Positions 9,225 to 16,436 of a DNA stretch of 54,729 nucleotides are shown here, one piece after another. The DNA is taken from positions 1 to 54,729 of IMG/VR virus record IMGVR_UViG_3300013131_000055. One strand, 5' to 3'. Numbering within the stretch: the stretch's first letter is position 1; each line of letters begins with the position of its first letter. The DNA comes from a virus. The notes below the pieces were generated by a model. It was given only the letters and a program-made list of their open reading frames with translations, ran no database searches and was not told the DNA's origin. A program made the translations under genes and the position numbers.

Positions 9225-10273
9225 TCTACCACAAACTGTTGTAGTTCTTTTGTTTTTTCTTGTTCAAACTTGTACAGCCTATTGTGATTGTGATCTAACT
9301 TGGGTCGGAGTTTTGGCAACAGTGCAGGCAAGTCTTGCGTACACAGATACTGCACTTGTTCAAACGCCCGGCTCCAACGAACTACGTCATCCGGCTCGGC
9401 ATCGTATGATTCATCAATGACATCACCAAATGTTTCAAACCCCCAATCACGATACTGCTGTAAAAAATCTTGTATGGCAAACACCACAAACAGTCTGCGA
9501 GCTTGAAAACACTTGGCAGTTTTTTCAGCAGAAAGAAACACACGATCCTTGCCCAAAGTTTCACACACCACACTGAACCAAGTGCGATTGTATATTTCCC
9601 AAGGCACTAGACCGCTGACACTATTGTCCATGTCTTTTTTAACTTCCCATGCTGAGTCCAAGTTTGGGCTCACATAAGGATACTGTAATGCAGTATTATC
9701 AAACAGCCTAGCTACACGTTCGGGTGTTGAATCAATCCAATGCCCCACAAACAAGTCTCTGTAGGTCACAATGCTCTGTTCCAGCAAGCCTGATTGTTGT
9801 AGGCCCAGCATCACAAAGTCTCTGTGCTCTCGTCGAGCGCCTAGTAAGCATTCAAATGCATAAGCACGTTCGGCAGGAAAATCTTCTCTTGGTTGATTCC
9901 ACCGCAAGAAGTTGAAACTCCAAGCTGGTCTGTAAATCACTCTTGGGTGGGGTGGTTCATCCAACCACACACCGGCTGTGTGCAACAGCCAGTTTTCTAT
10001 GCCTGTGGTCCCAATCCATTCCACAAGTTCTTTTTTGCTGTGCCACTCAATGTCAGTGAACAACACAAGATCAAATTTGTGCAGCGGCAATTGCATGTAT
10101 TCTGTGTTGTATTCGTGTTTGTTGGACAGACTGTAAAACACCGGCATCACTGCAATGCGATGTGGTTGTGATAATGCAGTGTCTAAGTCTACTATTTGAT
10201 CGTAGCCAAAGCCCCACTCTGTGGCCTGGTAGCCCGGGGAGAATACTTTAAGTGAGGCGTGCAAGAGTTTCAC
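9212..10273 (-). CDS. Glycosyltransferase-like protein, minus strand
   Basis: 353 residues from a GTG start at 10273, overlapping the upstream minus-strand gene by 26 nt. The C-terminal half contains ETLGKDRVFLSAEKTAKCF ... GFETFGDVIDESYD, which resembles the donor-binding region of GT10-like (fucosyltransferase-type) enzymes and is shared with the other minus-strand protein at 42496-43431. Last gene of a three-gene minus-strand operon with a radical SAM enzyme and a DUF6492-like enzyme. Sugar unknown. Start choice uncertain. Confidence 0.55.
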   Translation of the reverse strand: MKLLHASLKVFSPGYQATEWGFGYDQIVDLDTALSQPHRIAVMPVFYSLSNKHEYNTEYMQLPLHKFDLVLFTDIEWHSKKELVEWIGTTGIENWLLHTAGVWLDEPPHPRVIYRPAWSFNFLRWNQPREDFPAERAYAFECLLGARREHRDFVMLGLQQSGLLEQSIVTYRDLFVGHWIDSTPERVARLFDNTALQYPYVSPNLDSAWEVKKDMDNSVSGLVPWEIYNRTWFSVVCETLGKDRVFLSAEKTAKCFQARRLFVVFAIQDFLQQYRDWGFETFGDVIDESYDAEPDDVVRWSRAFEQVQYLCTQDLPALLPKLRPKLDHNHNRLYKFEQEKTKELQQFVVDHLK

Positions 10274-11132
10274 GTATCTTGTCCATGTAATAATCGAACT
10301 TCACAACTTCTTTCCGTTCCCAGTCCATTTGCAAACTGCGACTCAAGTCAGGCACAGCATCACACACAGCAGTGTGATATGAAGGATCAAAGTCACCAAT
10401 CTTTTCCATGTCATCATAATGATATCGGCGTTGGAACTCTTGGGTGATGGGCCTGCGGCTCATGGTCCAGTTGCCAATGAATTCGTATTCTGAGAACCAG
10501 CGTATGAGTTCACCGTTGCCCCAGGGAGGTACAGTGGGTTCAGGCGGACATGAGTCAATCATGGCATCCAGCCATTTCTTCTGATGTTTTTCTTCCAGGA
10601 ACTTTACTAAATCGTTAAAGTCTTGTTTGAGTACAGGCACGTTTTCACTAATAAAGCAGTGCGGGGTAAGTCTGTCAAAGCCCAGGCCGTTCTTGATGCT
10701 TTCGTAGTAGCCCCAACTGTGACGTTCATTCTCCAGCACTTGAAAATTCAACACCCCGTCCTTGATAGGTTCGTAGGGTCGGATCAGCAGACAATCACAG
10801 TCGTGCATGATCATCAAGTCATAGTTGAGATAATCAAGAAACGCAAATTTGATGGCTTGTTGACGCAGCCAGTAGGTTCGGTAGTCGCCTTCAAACACCC
10901 AGTTGTTGACTTCAGGATAGATTCTGTAGATCTCTGAATCAGGAGCATAGTCTAATTTGGCGGTGTCAATGCCGTACTTTTCAAACACAGGCCACAGTTC
11001 TTCCTGCGGTACAGGACTGGCAATACAAGTGCGGTCTATGCCAATGAGATTGTTGGCAAATTCAGGTTGCAGGCTCATGATAGCATGCGGCACACGATAT
11101 CGTGCTAGGTATAAAATTCTTGCTGAGGTCAT
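10248..11132 (-). CDS. DUF6492-like glycosyltransferase, minus strand
   Basis: 294 residues. The start at 11132 is fixed by AAGGA 6 nt upstream, formed partly by the TAA stop of the preceding gene; the longer frame has no such site. YWLRQQAIKF ... YDLMIMHDCDCLLIRPY (DxD-type DCD near residue 113) places it with DUF6492-like GT-A enzymes, and it is distantly similar to the protein at 7070. It sits between the radical SAM gene and the GT10-like gene in one translationally coupled operon. Likely glycan assembly in the cytoplasm. Confidence 0.65.
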   Translation of the reverse strand: MTSARILYLARYRVPHAIMSLQPEFANNLIGIDRTCIASPVPQEELWPVFEKYGIDTAKLDYAPDSEIYRIYPEVNNWVFEGDYRTYWLRQQAIKFAFLDYLNYDLMIMHDCDCLLIRPYEPIKDGVLNFQVLENERHSWGYYESIKNGLGFDRLTPHCFISENVPVLKQDFNDLVKFLEEKHQKKWLDAMIDSCPPEPTVPPWGNGELIRWFSEYEFIGNWTMSRRPITQEFQRRYHYDDMEKIGDFDPSYHTAVCDAVPDLSRSLQMDWERKEVVKFDYYMDKIRETLARLT

Positions 11133-11139
11133 ATTTTCC

Positions 11140-12129
11140 TTAGGTGATTGAGCAACTGTTGACACATTGATACAGCCTACCATCGGCAATACTGCTTTTA
11201 GCCCAGGTTTGTTCCACACGTTCAAACCAGTCAAGACAATGCGCCAAATCATATTTAAGTGCGTTGTTTTCCTCAACCAATTCTTTTGTTTGACTGTTGC
11301 CGGCATGATACATGGTTTCAGGGTAGAATCCCAGATAGCAACAAGGATACACTGACCCGTCTGCGGCTATGTATATTTCTTGTTTGATCTTGTGTTGACA
11401 ACGTAAATTTAACTTTGCTGTATCCTTGTGACTTTGCACAGTGCGCGGATCAAACCATGTGACATGACTTTGTATTAAATCTTTAATGTGCGGCACATGA
11501 TTGCTGGAGTCTGTGCCAATCCTGTGACTGTATTCTCCTGACCTAGTGAACACCGGTCCGGAGTCTCGGCCATCGTAGATGTTTTCAAACTCAACAAATC
11601 CCAGGTCTTGGGCCAGTTGTCGGCATTCGGCTTCTTGATGTCGGTTGTGATCAAATGGTACGAAACGCCATTTGGCCCGACCGCCCGCAGCGATCAAAGC
11701 CTGTGCATTGGCTATGACTTTGTTCCAGTCTGTATCTTGACGGTACAGGGCATGAGTATCTGCCAGACCGTCCAGCGCAAATCCCACAGTGACCCGGGGC
11801 AACGCCAAACGCCGCCACCAATCTGTGTTGCGCAAACTGCCGTTGGTGTTGATGTTTACTGTGACACCATGTTCCGCAAGATACTCAACTATTTCCACAG
11901 CGTCTCGAGCCGACGCAAAGTCTCCCAGGTTGCCATTGAAGTTGACGTGTGTTAGCTGTGATATCACAGGTGCCAAAATGTGCCGGAACTGTGCAAGACT
12001 CAGTTCCACATCAGGATAACCTGAATTGTAATCCAAGCCTCGATAGTTGCGCATACACATGGGACAACGGGCATTGCACCGGGTAGTGAGTTCCACATGC
12101 ACCTGGCGTATTTGGTCTAATTTTAGCAT
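11140..12129 (-). CDS. Radical SAM protein with C-terminal Cys cluster
   Basis: 329 residues. CNARCPMC at residues 18-25 (Cx3Cx2C) binds the radical SAM 4Fe-4S cluster. GNLGDF, INTNGS and VGFALDGL follow the usual core order. The C-terminal Cys residues ([18 protein letters not shown]) look like a SPASM or twitch auxiliary cluster. Such proteins modify peptides or sugars; here the partners are two glycosyltransferases. First gene of the minus-strand operon. A TATAAATA word on the minus strand lies 4 nt before the ATG, with no Shine-Dalgarno. Confidence 0.8.
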   Translation of the reverse strand: MLKLDQIRQVHVELTTRCNARCPMCMRNYRGLDYNSGYPDVELSLAQFRHILAPVISQLTHVNFNGNLGDFASARDAVEIVEYLAEHGVTVNINTNGSLRNTDWWRRLALPRVTVGFALDGLADTHALYRQDTDWNKVIANAQALIAAGGRAKWRFVPFDHNRHQEAECRQLAQDLGFVEFENIYDGRDSGPVFTRSGEYSHRIGTDSSNHVPHIKDLIQSHVTWFDPRTVQSHKDTAKLNLRCQHKIKQEIYIAADGSVYPCCYLGFYPETMYHAGNSQTKELVEENNALKYDLAHCLDWFERVEQTWAKSSIADGRLYQCVNSCSIT

Positions 12130-12133
12130 GGGA

Positions 12134-12141
12134 TATTTATA
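12134..12141 (-). promoter_or_regulatory. T4-type late promoter on minus strand
   Basis: TATAAATA read on the minus strand, 4 nt before the ATG of the radical SAM gene. By T4 geometry transcription would start at the start codon itself. Confidence 0.5.
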
Positions 12142-12155
12142 TACACAGTTTTGAC

Positions 12156-12161
12156 TAAATA
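12156..12161 (+). promoter_or_regulatory. Late-promoter-like TAAATA
   Basis: TAAATA on the plus strand, 5 nt before the ATG at 12167, which has no Shine-Dalgarno. With the minus-strand word 15 nt away it forms a compact divergent late promoter region. Confidence 0.45.
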
Positions 12162-12166
12162 TATCT

Positions 12167-12469
12167 ATGCAAACTCAATACGTGCGAGTAGTATGTGACA
12201 TAAGTGGCAGGTGTTCTCAACCTGCACGATATCGCGTGTATGTCAATGAAGAATTGTTCAGTGAGCGCACCTGGATCTGGAAAGACATTTATCTTGAAGA
12301 GTCTTTGCAAATACAAGCACCGTTTGGCGCTTACTTGTTGCGGTTTGAAAATGTAGATCCTGACTGTGGGAATTTCAAAATGCGCAATGTGCGAGTACAA
12401 GAAGGTCCTGGCAAGATCAAAACCTTTGATGGCAAAATATACATAGAGGTGCATGATGAGATGGCGTGA
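12167..12469 (+). CDS. Small conserved phage protein, beta-rich
   Basis: 100 residues. The pattern [17 protein letters not shown] ... [22 protein letters not shown] suggests a small beta-sandwich. I recall similar proteins next to head genes in marine T4-like phages, without known function. It starts the plus-strand run after the divergent late promoters and overlaps the next gene by 14 nt. Confidence 0.6.
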   Translation: MQTQYVRVVCDISGRCSQPARYRVYVNEELFSERTWIWKDIYLEESLQIQAPFGAYLLRFENVDPDCGNFKMRNVRVQEGPGKIKTFDGKIYIEVHDEMA

Positions 12470-12674
12470 AATTGTAGAATCAGCATCAGCAGGCGCTACT
12501 GCATCTGGCGGTATTGCTCCTGTAAGCCAGCCCATGGGCATAACGTCAAGATCTGGCAGTTCCTTACTGACAGGTAAATATACAACTGGTTTGGACCCTA
12601 CGCCGAATACACCTAAAGAATACAAGAGGAACAAGCATGCTCGCGGACAATTTGAAAACTCTATTGGCAAGTAA
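12456..12674 (+). CDS. Small head-type peptide with targeting-like start
   Basis: 72 residues from the second of two adjacent ATGs (12453 and 12456); GAGG 6 nt upstream favours 12456. [21 protein letters not shown] has the layout of a capsid-targeting peptide: basic, then hydrophobic-X-Glu-Ser. The rest is small and polar (Gly, Ser, Thr, Pro), probably disordered, with a basic end. Similar peptides occur near structural genes in cyanophages from memory. It overlaps the Dps-like gene by 38 nt. Likely packaged in the head; no function known. Confidence 0.5.
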   Translation: MRWREIVESASAGATASGGIAPVSQPMGITSRSGSSLLTGKYTTGLDPTPNTPKEYKRNKHARGQFENSIGK

Positions 12675-13077
12675 TTTTGTCTACTACCTCAAAGCACACC
12701 AATTTCATTGGAATGTGGAAGGCTCTGATTTTGGCCAGCTACACAAATTTTTCCAAGAAATCTACGAAGATGCCTATGGTGCGTTGGATCTGATTGCAGA
12801 ATACATACGATATCTTGACGAATACGCTCCCGGCAGCCTTGAACGCTTTGCTGAACTCAGTATCATACAAGGCCAAACCAAGATACCACGTGCTCGACTC
12901 ATGATTGAGGAACTGTTGGCCAACACACAACAAATGATCGACCTGCTGAACCAGTGCTTTGCTGCTGCTGAACAAGAAAGTCAACAGGGCATTGCTGACT
13001 TTGTGAGCCAGCGGCTGAGCCAACACGGCAAGTATCAATGGCAACTGCGCAGTTATCTGAAAGATCAGCGAGCATGA
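12637..13077 (+). CDS. Dps-like ferritin
   Basis: 146 residues, matching Dps length. Ferroxidase motif AHQFHWNVEG (residues about 20-29) is followed by DAYGALDLIAEYIRYLDE (residues about 45-62), the two halves of the inter-subunit iron site. Dps proteins form 12-mers that oxidise iron and may coat DNA. In a phage it could protect DNA from oxidative damage during infection. It is coupled to the next gene by an ATGA overlap and lies among head-type genes, so packaging is conceivable but not shown. Confidence 0.85.
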   Translation: MLADNLKTLLASNFVYYLKAHQFHWNVEGSDFGQLHKFFQEIYEDAYGALDLIAEYIRYLDEYAPGSLERFAELSIIQGQTKIPRARLMIEELLANTQQMIDLLNQCFAAAEQESQQGIADFVSQRLSQHGKYQWQLRSYLKDQRA

Positions 13078-13697
13078 ACAACGACATTAGATCAATCTTG
13101 GACCGATTGGCCACAGTGGAGGGTCGACTGAGCCCTGCACAACAACGAGTGCCACAACTGCCTGCACTGTTCAAACCCCGACACATTCGTGCCCTGGGCG
13201 CAAAAACAGATCCTGCTCATCCCATGGACGGATACATGGTGGGTGATAGTGTAGAACCCCGGCGGACCGCACTTGAAGAAGCCATGGCCGAGATCGAAGA
13301 AGACATGCTGAGCAAGGTCAAAAAAGACCTAACACAATACTTGGACCGACTTGAAAAGAAGGTGCGTGTTGACCGTGACTTGAAAGACAAAGCCAAGGAT
13401 GCTGTAGAACGTGGTCAAGCCGAAGAAGACCTTGATGAATTTGCCCCAGTTGGCGGAGACGACCGCGAACCCAATGAAGAAGAAAGATTGCATCCAGTGG
13501 AAACATTTGAAATGGCTGACGGTTCATGCTTGGAATGCTATGGCGACGATGAACAAGGGTACGAACTGAGACGGAACGGAAACAGCCTGCCCAGTCGTTT
13601 CAAAACACGCAAACATGCCAAAATGGCTGTGGACTTGTTTCGCGCTCGACGAAAACAAAATCAAGACCTCGGCCAAGATTACATAGAAGAACGCTGA
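13074..13697 (+). CDS. Conserved phage protein, coiled-coil
   Basis: 207 residues, start at 13074 by ATGA overlap with the Dps-like stop. An N-terminal helix (SILDRLATVEGRL) is followed by VPQLPALFKPRHI and KTDPAHPMDGYMVG, then a charged helix DMLSKVKKDLTQYLDRLEKKV, an acidic stretch, and a C-terminal small domain. I recall this layout from marine T4-like phages. Its neighbours suggest a head or scaffold role. Function unknown. Confidence 0.6.
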   Translation: MNNDIRSILDRLATVEGRLSPAQQRVPQLPALFKPRHIRALGAKTDPAHPMDGYMVGDSVEPRRTALEEAMAEIEEDMLSKVKKDLTQYLDRLEKKVRVDRDLKDKAKDAVERGQAEEDLDEFAPVGGDDREPNEEERLHPVETFEMADGSCLECYGDDEQGYELRRNGNSLPSRFKTRKHAKMAVDLFRARRKQNQDLGQDYIEER

Positions 13698-13698
13698 T

Positions 13699-15234
13699 AT
13701 GCTGATAAACGACTTATTCAACAATAACAAACAAGGTGTGGCGGAAGGCAGGTTTGATGAACCACTAACAGGATGGCATATTGTTTATCGTAATTCAGGT
13801 AATCCAGTTCATGCTACTCCCAGTTTTGAAACCAAAGAGCAAGCACAAAAGTATCTAATGACACGAATGTTTGCCAATCACCAAGATTACAAAGTAGTTC
13901 ATACCGCAGGTGTAGGTGTGGCGGAAGGTGAAGTCATTCCATTCAAGAGGCCCCAGTCACAGACCGCAGTGTCTTGGCAAAAACTGCCCAAAGATGTATT
14001 GACCCTGGCAAATGATTGGTACTGGGCCGACTACGAAGGTGGTGGATCTGCTGCCATAATGGATCCCAAAGGGCTAGGCAGCGGATTTGCAAATCAAAAA
14101 AAATATTTGGGTGCTCAACTGCAACAACGAGGATGGGCCATTGACTTTGATGACGAATTTGAAAATGTTGTATTGAAAAACAAGCAAGGTCAAACAATTT
14201 TGTTGCCCATTGAGGATGCACAGACTTTCTCGGGCTGGGCCACGGGCATCAATCTTGTCACAGAGCAAGGTATGGCAGAAGGCAAAGCCGATTACAACTT
14301 TGATATTGAGGATTTGAAACGCCTTGAGCAAATTAGAGATCTAGCAACACTAAAAGCACAAGCATTAGAATTGATCAGTAAACCCAGTGCCAAACCAATG
14401 AAACCAGAAAAAGTTGAATGGTTTAGAAATGCTCTGAATCGCATGGACAGTCCGTTAAAAGTCATAAAGTTAATGTATGATTTGTTGCTCAGTGGCGAAG
14501 GAAAAGCCGTGGTCGGATCCAGGTCATCAATGAACCCCAACACTTATCGTCAGAGGTTTGGTGAGCAAGGCATTGTGGAAAATCAAGATTGGATGAAAGA
14601 TTTAGCAGCCAAGGCCGCTGCCATGTCCAAGCCTGGCACACCATATGTGCCACCAAAGCAAGACGCTGAAAAGGCACGTCGTGATCTCACAGCACGATAT
14701 CCCAACATTGATGAACTGGTCGCGGCTGCTGAAAAACGTCGTGATCCCTACTATCAATATGCCGAAGGCCCAGCCTACTATCGGGGCCGCGAAGCCGAAC
14801 ATGAATATCAACGACTGCGACAGATCCAACGTGTGATTCAAGGTTTGAACGAAATGAACTTTGGCGGTGTAGGCCAAACCACAGATTCAGCCACTGGCGA
14901 TATAACCACCAGTTTCAATCAAGGTCCGTTGTCTGTGTCGCAGACCAAAACGCCTGGCGGTTATACAAAACAAACTGATCAACAAGTCAACCTGGGCACA
15001 GCAACGCTGGGCGCACGAACGGTTGGACCCAACATTGGCGCAGGTCAGTTGGCTGGTACCACAACCAAGACTGCCACAAACAACATTACCGGACAGGCCA
15101 AACAACAAGTCAAAGGAGTTGGCTTTGGTGGTGCCACAGGTGCCACAGTGGGCAAAAACTACGTTGATCAATACAGCGTAAATGAAAACGTGGCACGCAT
15201 GCAATATCTGGCAGGTATTCGACCAGCCCGATAA
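13699..15234 (+). CDS. Large head-type protein with repeated VAEG sites
   Basis: 511 residues, starting 1 nt after the upstream stop. MLINDLFNNNKQGVAEGRF is capsid-targeting-like. The motif (Q/V)G(V/M)AEG occurs three times (residues about 13-17, 72-76, 190-195), with GIVEN near 294; each fits the hydrophobic-X-Glu rule of T4 prohead protease gp21 and may mark processing between modules. The C-terminal 120 residues are Gly/Thr/Gln-rich and repetitive. No enzymatic motif is visible. Probably a processed internal head protein. Confidence 0.55.
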   Translation: MLINDLFNNNKQGVAEGRFDEPLTGWHIVYRNSGNPVHATPSFETKEQAQKYLMTRMFANHQDYKVVHTAGVGVAEGEVIPFKRPQSQTAVSWQKLPKDVLTLANDWYWADYEGGGSAAIMDPKGLGSGFANQKKYLGAQLQQRGWAIDFDDEFENVVLKNKQGQTILLPIEDAQTFSGWATGINLVTEQGMAEGKADYNFDIEDLKRLEQIRDLATLKAQALELISKPSAKPMKPEKVEWFRNALNRMDSPLKVIKLMYDLLLSGEGKAVVGSRSSMNPNTYRQRFGEQGIVENQDWMKDLAAKAAAMSKPGTPYVPPKQDAEKARRDLTARYPNIDELVAAAEKRRDPYYQYAEGPAYYRGREAEHEYQRLRQIQRVIQGLNEMNFGGVGQTTDSATGDITTSFNQGPLSVSQTKTPGGYTKQTDQQVNLGTATLGARTVGPNIGAGQLAGTTTKTATNNITGQAKQQVKGVGFGGATGATVGKNYVDQYSVNENVARMQYLAGIRPAR

Positions 15235-15325
15235 CCCAACACACCTCCCTTAAGACCGTGTGGCCCGGCTGCTGGGCAAGCTGAACGATTCGCTACCGTG
15301 ATGCTTGAAGTGAGCTAAATTCTAC

Positions 15326-16048
15326 ATGCAATCAACATTTACATTTGAAGATCTTTATACGTCGCCGGCCATTCCTATGGCTGTCAAGAACCAATCTTTT
15401 GTGTTTGATCAGGAGATTGTAAATTTTGATTATAATTCTTATGGTTATCGCACACACGAATTTGTCAATGTTGGAGAACACATTGCAATTTCTGGATGTA
15501 GTTTAACTGAAGGGCATGGATTACATCTACACCAAACCTGGGCCGCAAAATTTGAAAAGTCAACAAATACTCAGGTGTTCAATCTTGCCAAGGGAAGCAG
15601 TTCAGCAGAATTTGTAAGTCAGAATTTACAGAATTGGATTAGATCACATACTCCCAAATTTGTTGTGGCTCAGTGGCCAAATCCTTATAGAAGTTTGACT
15701 TGGAACAAGTCTTTTGCAAAGTTCAATGTGAACTCTGACCATGATGAAATTTATCGTATCAAACTTCGTAATGGTGATGAAAATTTTTACCATGGTTGGT
15801 GTAATAGCATTATAATACTAAATTATTTTTGCCAAAAACACAATATACCTATTGTCAACATGTGCCTTGAATCTTTTGACATGGTCAAACCAGCAATGCC
15901 AATTTTAGAAAAATTCAATATCGAATTGCACTATGATCAAAAAGTTCCCGGGAAGACATGGTTTTTTGACAGTGCGGCACTGGACAAAAGTCATCGCAGT
16001 GAATTTTGTAATGAAAAATGGACAGAACGACTGCTCACTATCATCTAA
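15326..16048 (+). CDS. SGNH/GDSL-like protein 2
   Basis: 240 residues. SGCSLTEG (block I), NLAKGSSSAEF (block II), QWPNPYR (block III Asn position) and DKSHRSEFCNEKW (block V) mark an SGNH fold. The N-terminal part (DYNSYGYRTHEF) is typical of the phage and bacterial subgroup. Preceded by about 90 nt with no gene and no clear promoter. More AT-rich than the genes before it. Probable glycan esterase or acyltransferase; substrate unknown. Confidence 0.65.
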   Translation: MQSTFTFEDLYTSPAIPMAVKNQSFVFDQEIVNFDYNSYGYRTHEFVNVGEHIAISGCSLTEGHGLHLHQTWAAKFEKSTNTQVFNLAKGSSSAEFVSQNLQNWIRSHTPKFVVAQWPNPYRSLTWNKSFAKFNVNSDHDEIYRIKLRNGDENFYHGWCNSIIILNYFCQKHNIPIVNMCLESFDMVKPAMPILEKFNIELHYDQKVPGKTWFFDSAALDKSHRSEFCNEKWTERLLTII

Positions 16049-16053
16049 TGATA

Positions 16054-16081
16054 TTGCGATTGACAAAATCTGTGTTATACT
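16054..16081 (+). promoter_or_regulatory. Sigma70-like promoter for dsbA-like gene
   Basis: TTGCGA, 16 nt, TATACT with an extended TG at -14. AGGAG follows just before the ATG at 16101. Confidence 0.5.
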
Positions 16082-16100
16082 TGTGCTTTAGGAGTACCAC

Positions 16101-16361
16101 ATGGAAAACAAAACATTCAATGGCGAACAGAAATTAAAACTCACTCAAATCATAAATGAAGGCATGGCCGTGATGCACGAGATTGACACCCTGCAGGGCG
16201 GACTCACAGACACCATAAAGGCCATTGCAGAAGAATTGGAAATCAAACCTGCTGTGTTGAAAAAGGCCATTAAAGTAGCACACAAAGCCGAATTTGGCCG
16301 AGCCAAACAGGATCACGAGTTGTTGGAGACAATTCTTGAAACCGTGGGCAAGACACTATAA
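16101..16361 (+). CDS. dsbA: DsbA-like double-stranded DNA-binding protein
   Basis: 86 residues, all helical; T4 DsbA has 89. LQGGLTDTIKAIAEELEIKPAVLKKAIKVAHKAEF matches the phage dsDNA-binding protein family, in which T4 DsbA binds late promoter regions and the gene lies near replication genes. A strong AGGAG and its own sigma70-like promoter suggest early or middle expression. A TATAAATA word overlaps its stop codon. Confidence 0.65.
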   Translation: MENKTFNGEQKLKLTQIINEGMAVMHEIDTLQGGLTDTIKAIAEELEIKPAVLKKAIKVAHKAEFGRAKQDHELLETILETVGKTL

Positions 16362-16365
16362 ATAT
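16358..16365 (+). promoter_or_regulatory. TATAAATA word upstream of DNA polymerase
   Basis: Exact T4 late-promoter word overlapping the dsbA-like stop codon, 71 nt before the polymerase ATG. It would give the polymerase mRNA a leader of about 65 nt that contains a hairpin. Confidence 0.4.
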
Positions 16366-16410
16366 TGTTTTCAACAGCAACGAGTCGTTCACGTCACGAA
16401 CATGTAGCAA

Positions 16411-16422
16411 GGCCGTCCGGCC
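16411..16422 (+). promoter_or_regulatory. Hairpin in DNA polymerase leader
   Basis: GGCC-GTCC-GGCC can form a 4-bp GC stem with a tetraloop, ending 6 nt before the Shine-Dalgarno GGAG (16429-16432) of the polymerase gene. T4 and RB69 gp43 repress their own translation by binding a hairpin in this position; the sequence is different here, so homology is only positional. Confidence 0.3.
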
Positions 16423-16436
16423 ACAAACGGAGACAA

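Noticed and set aside
16060-16081. TTGACA with TATACT as promoter pair
   Set aside because: Spacing is only 10 nt; the TTGCGA at 16 nt with extended -10 fits better.
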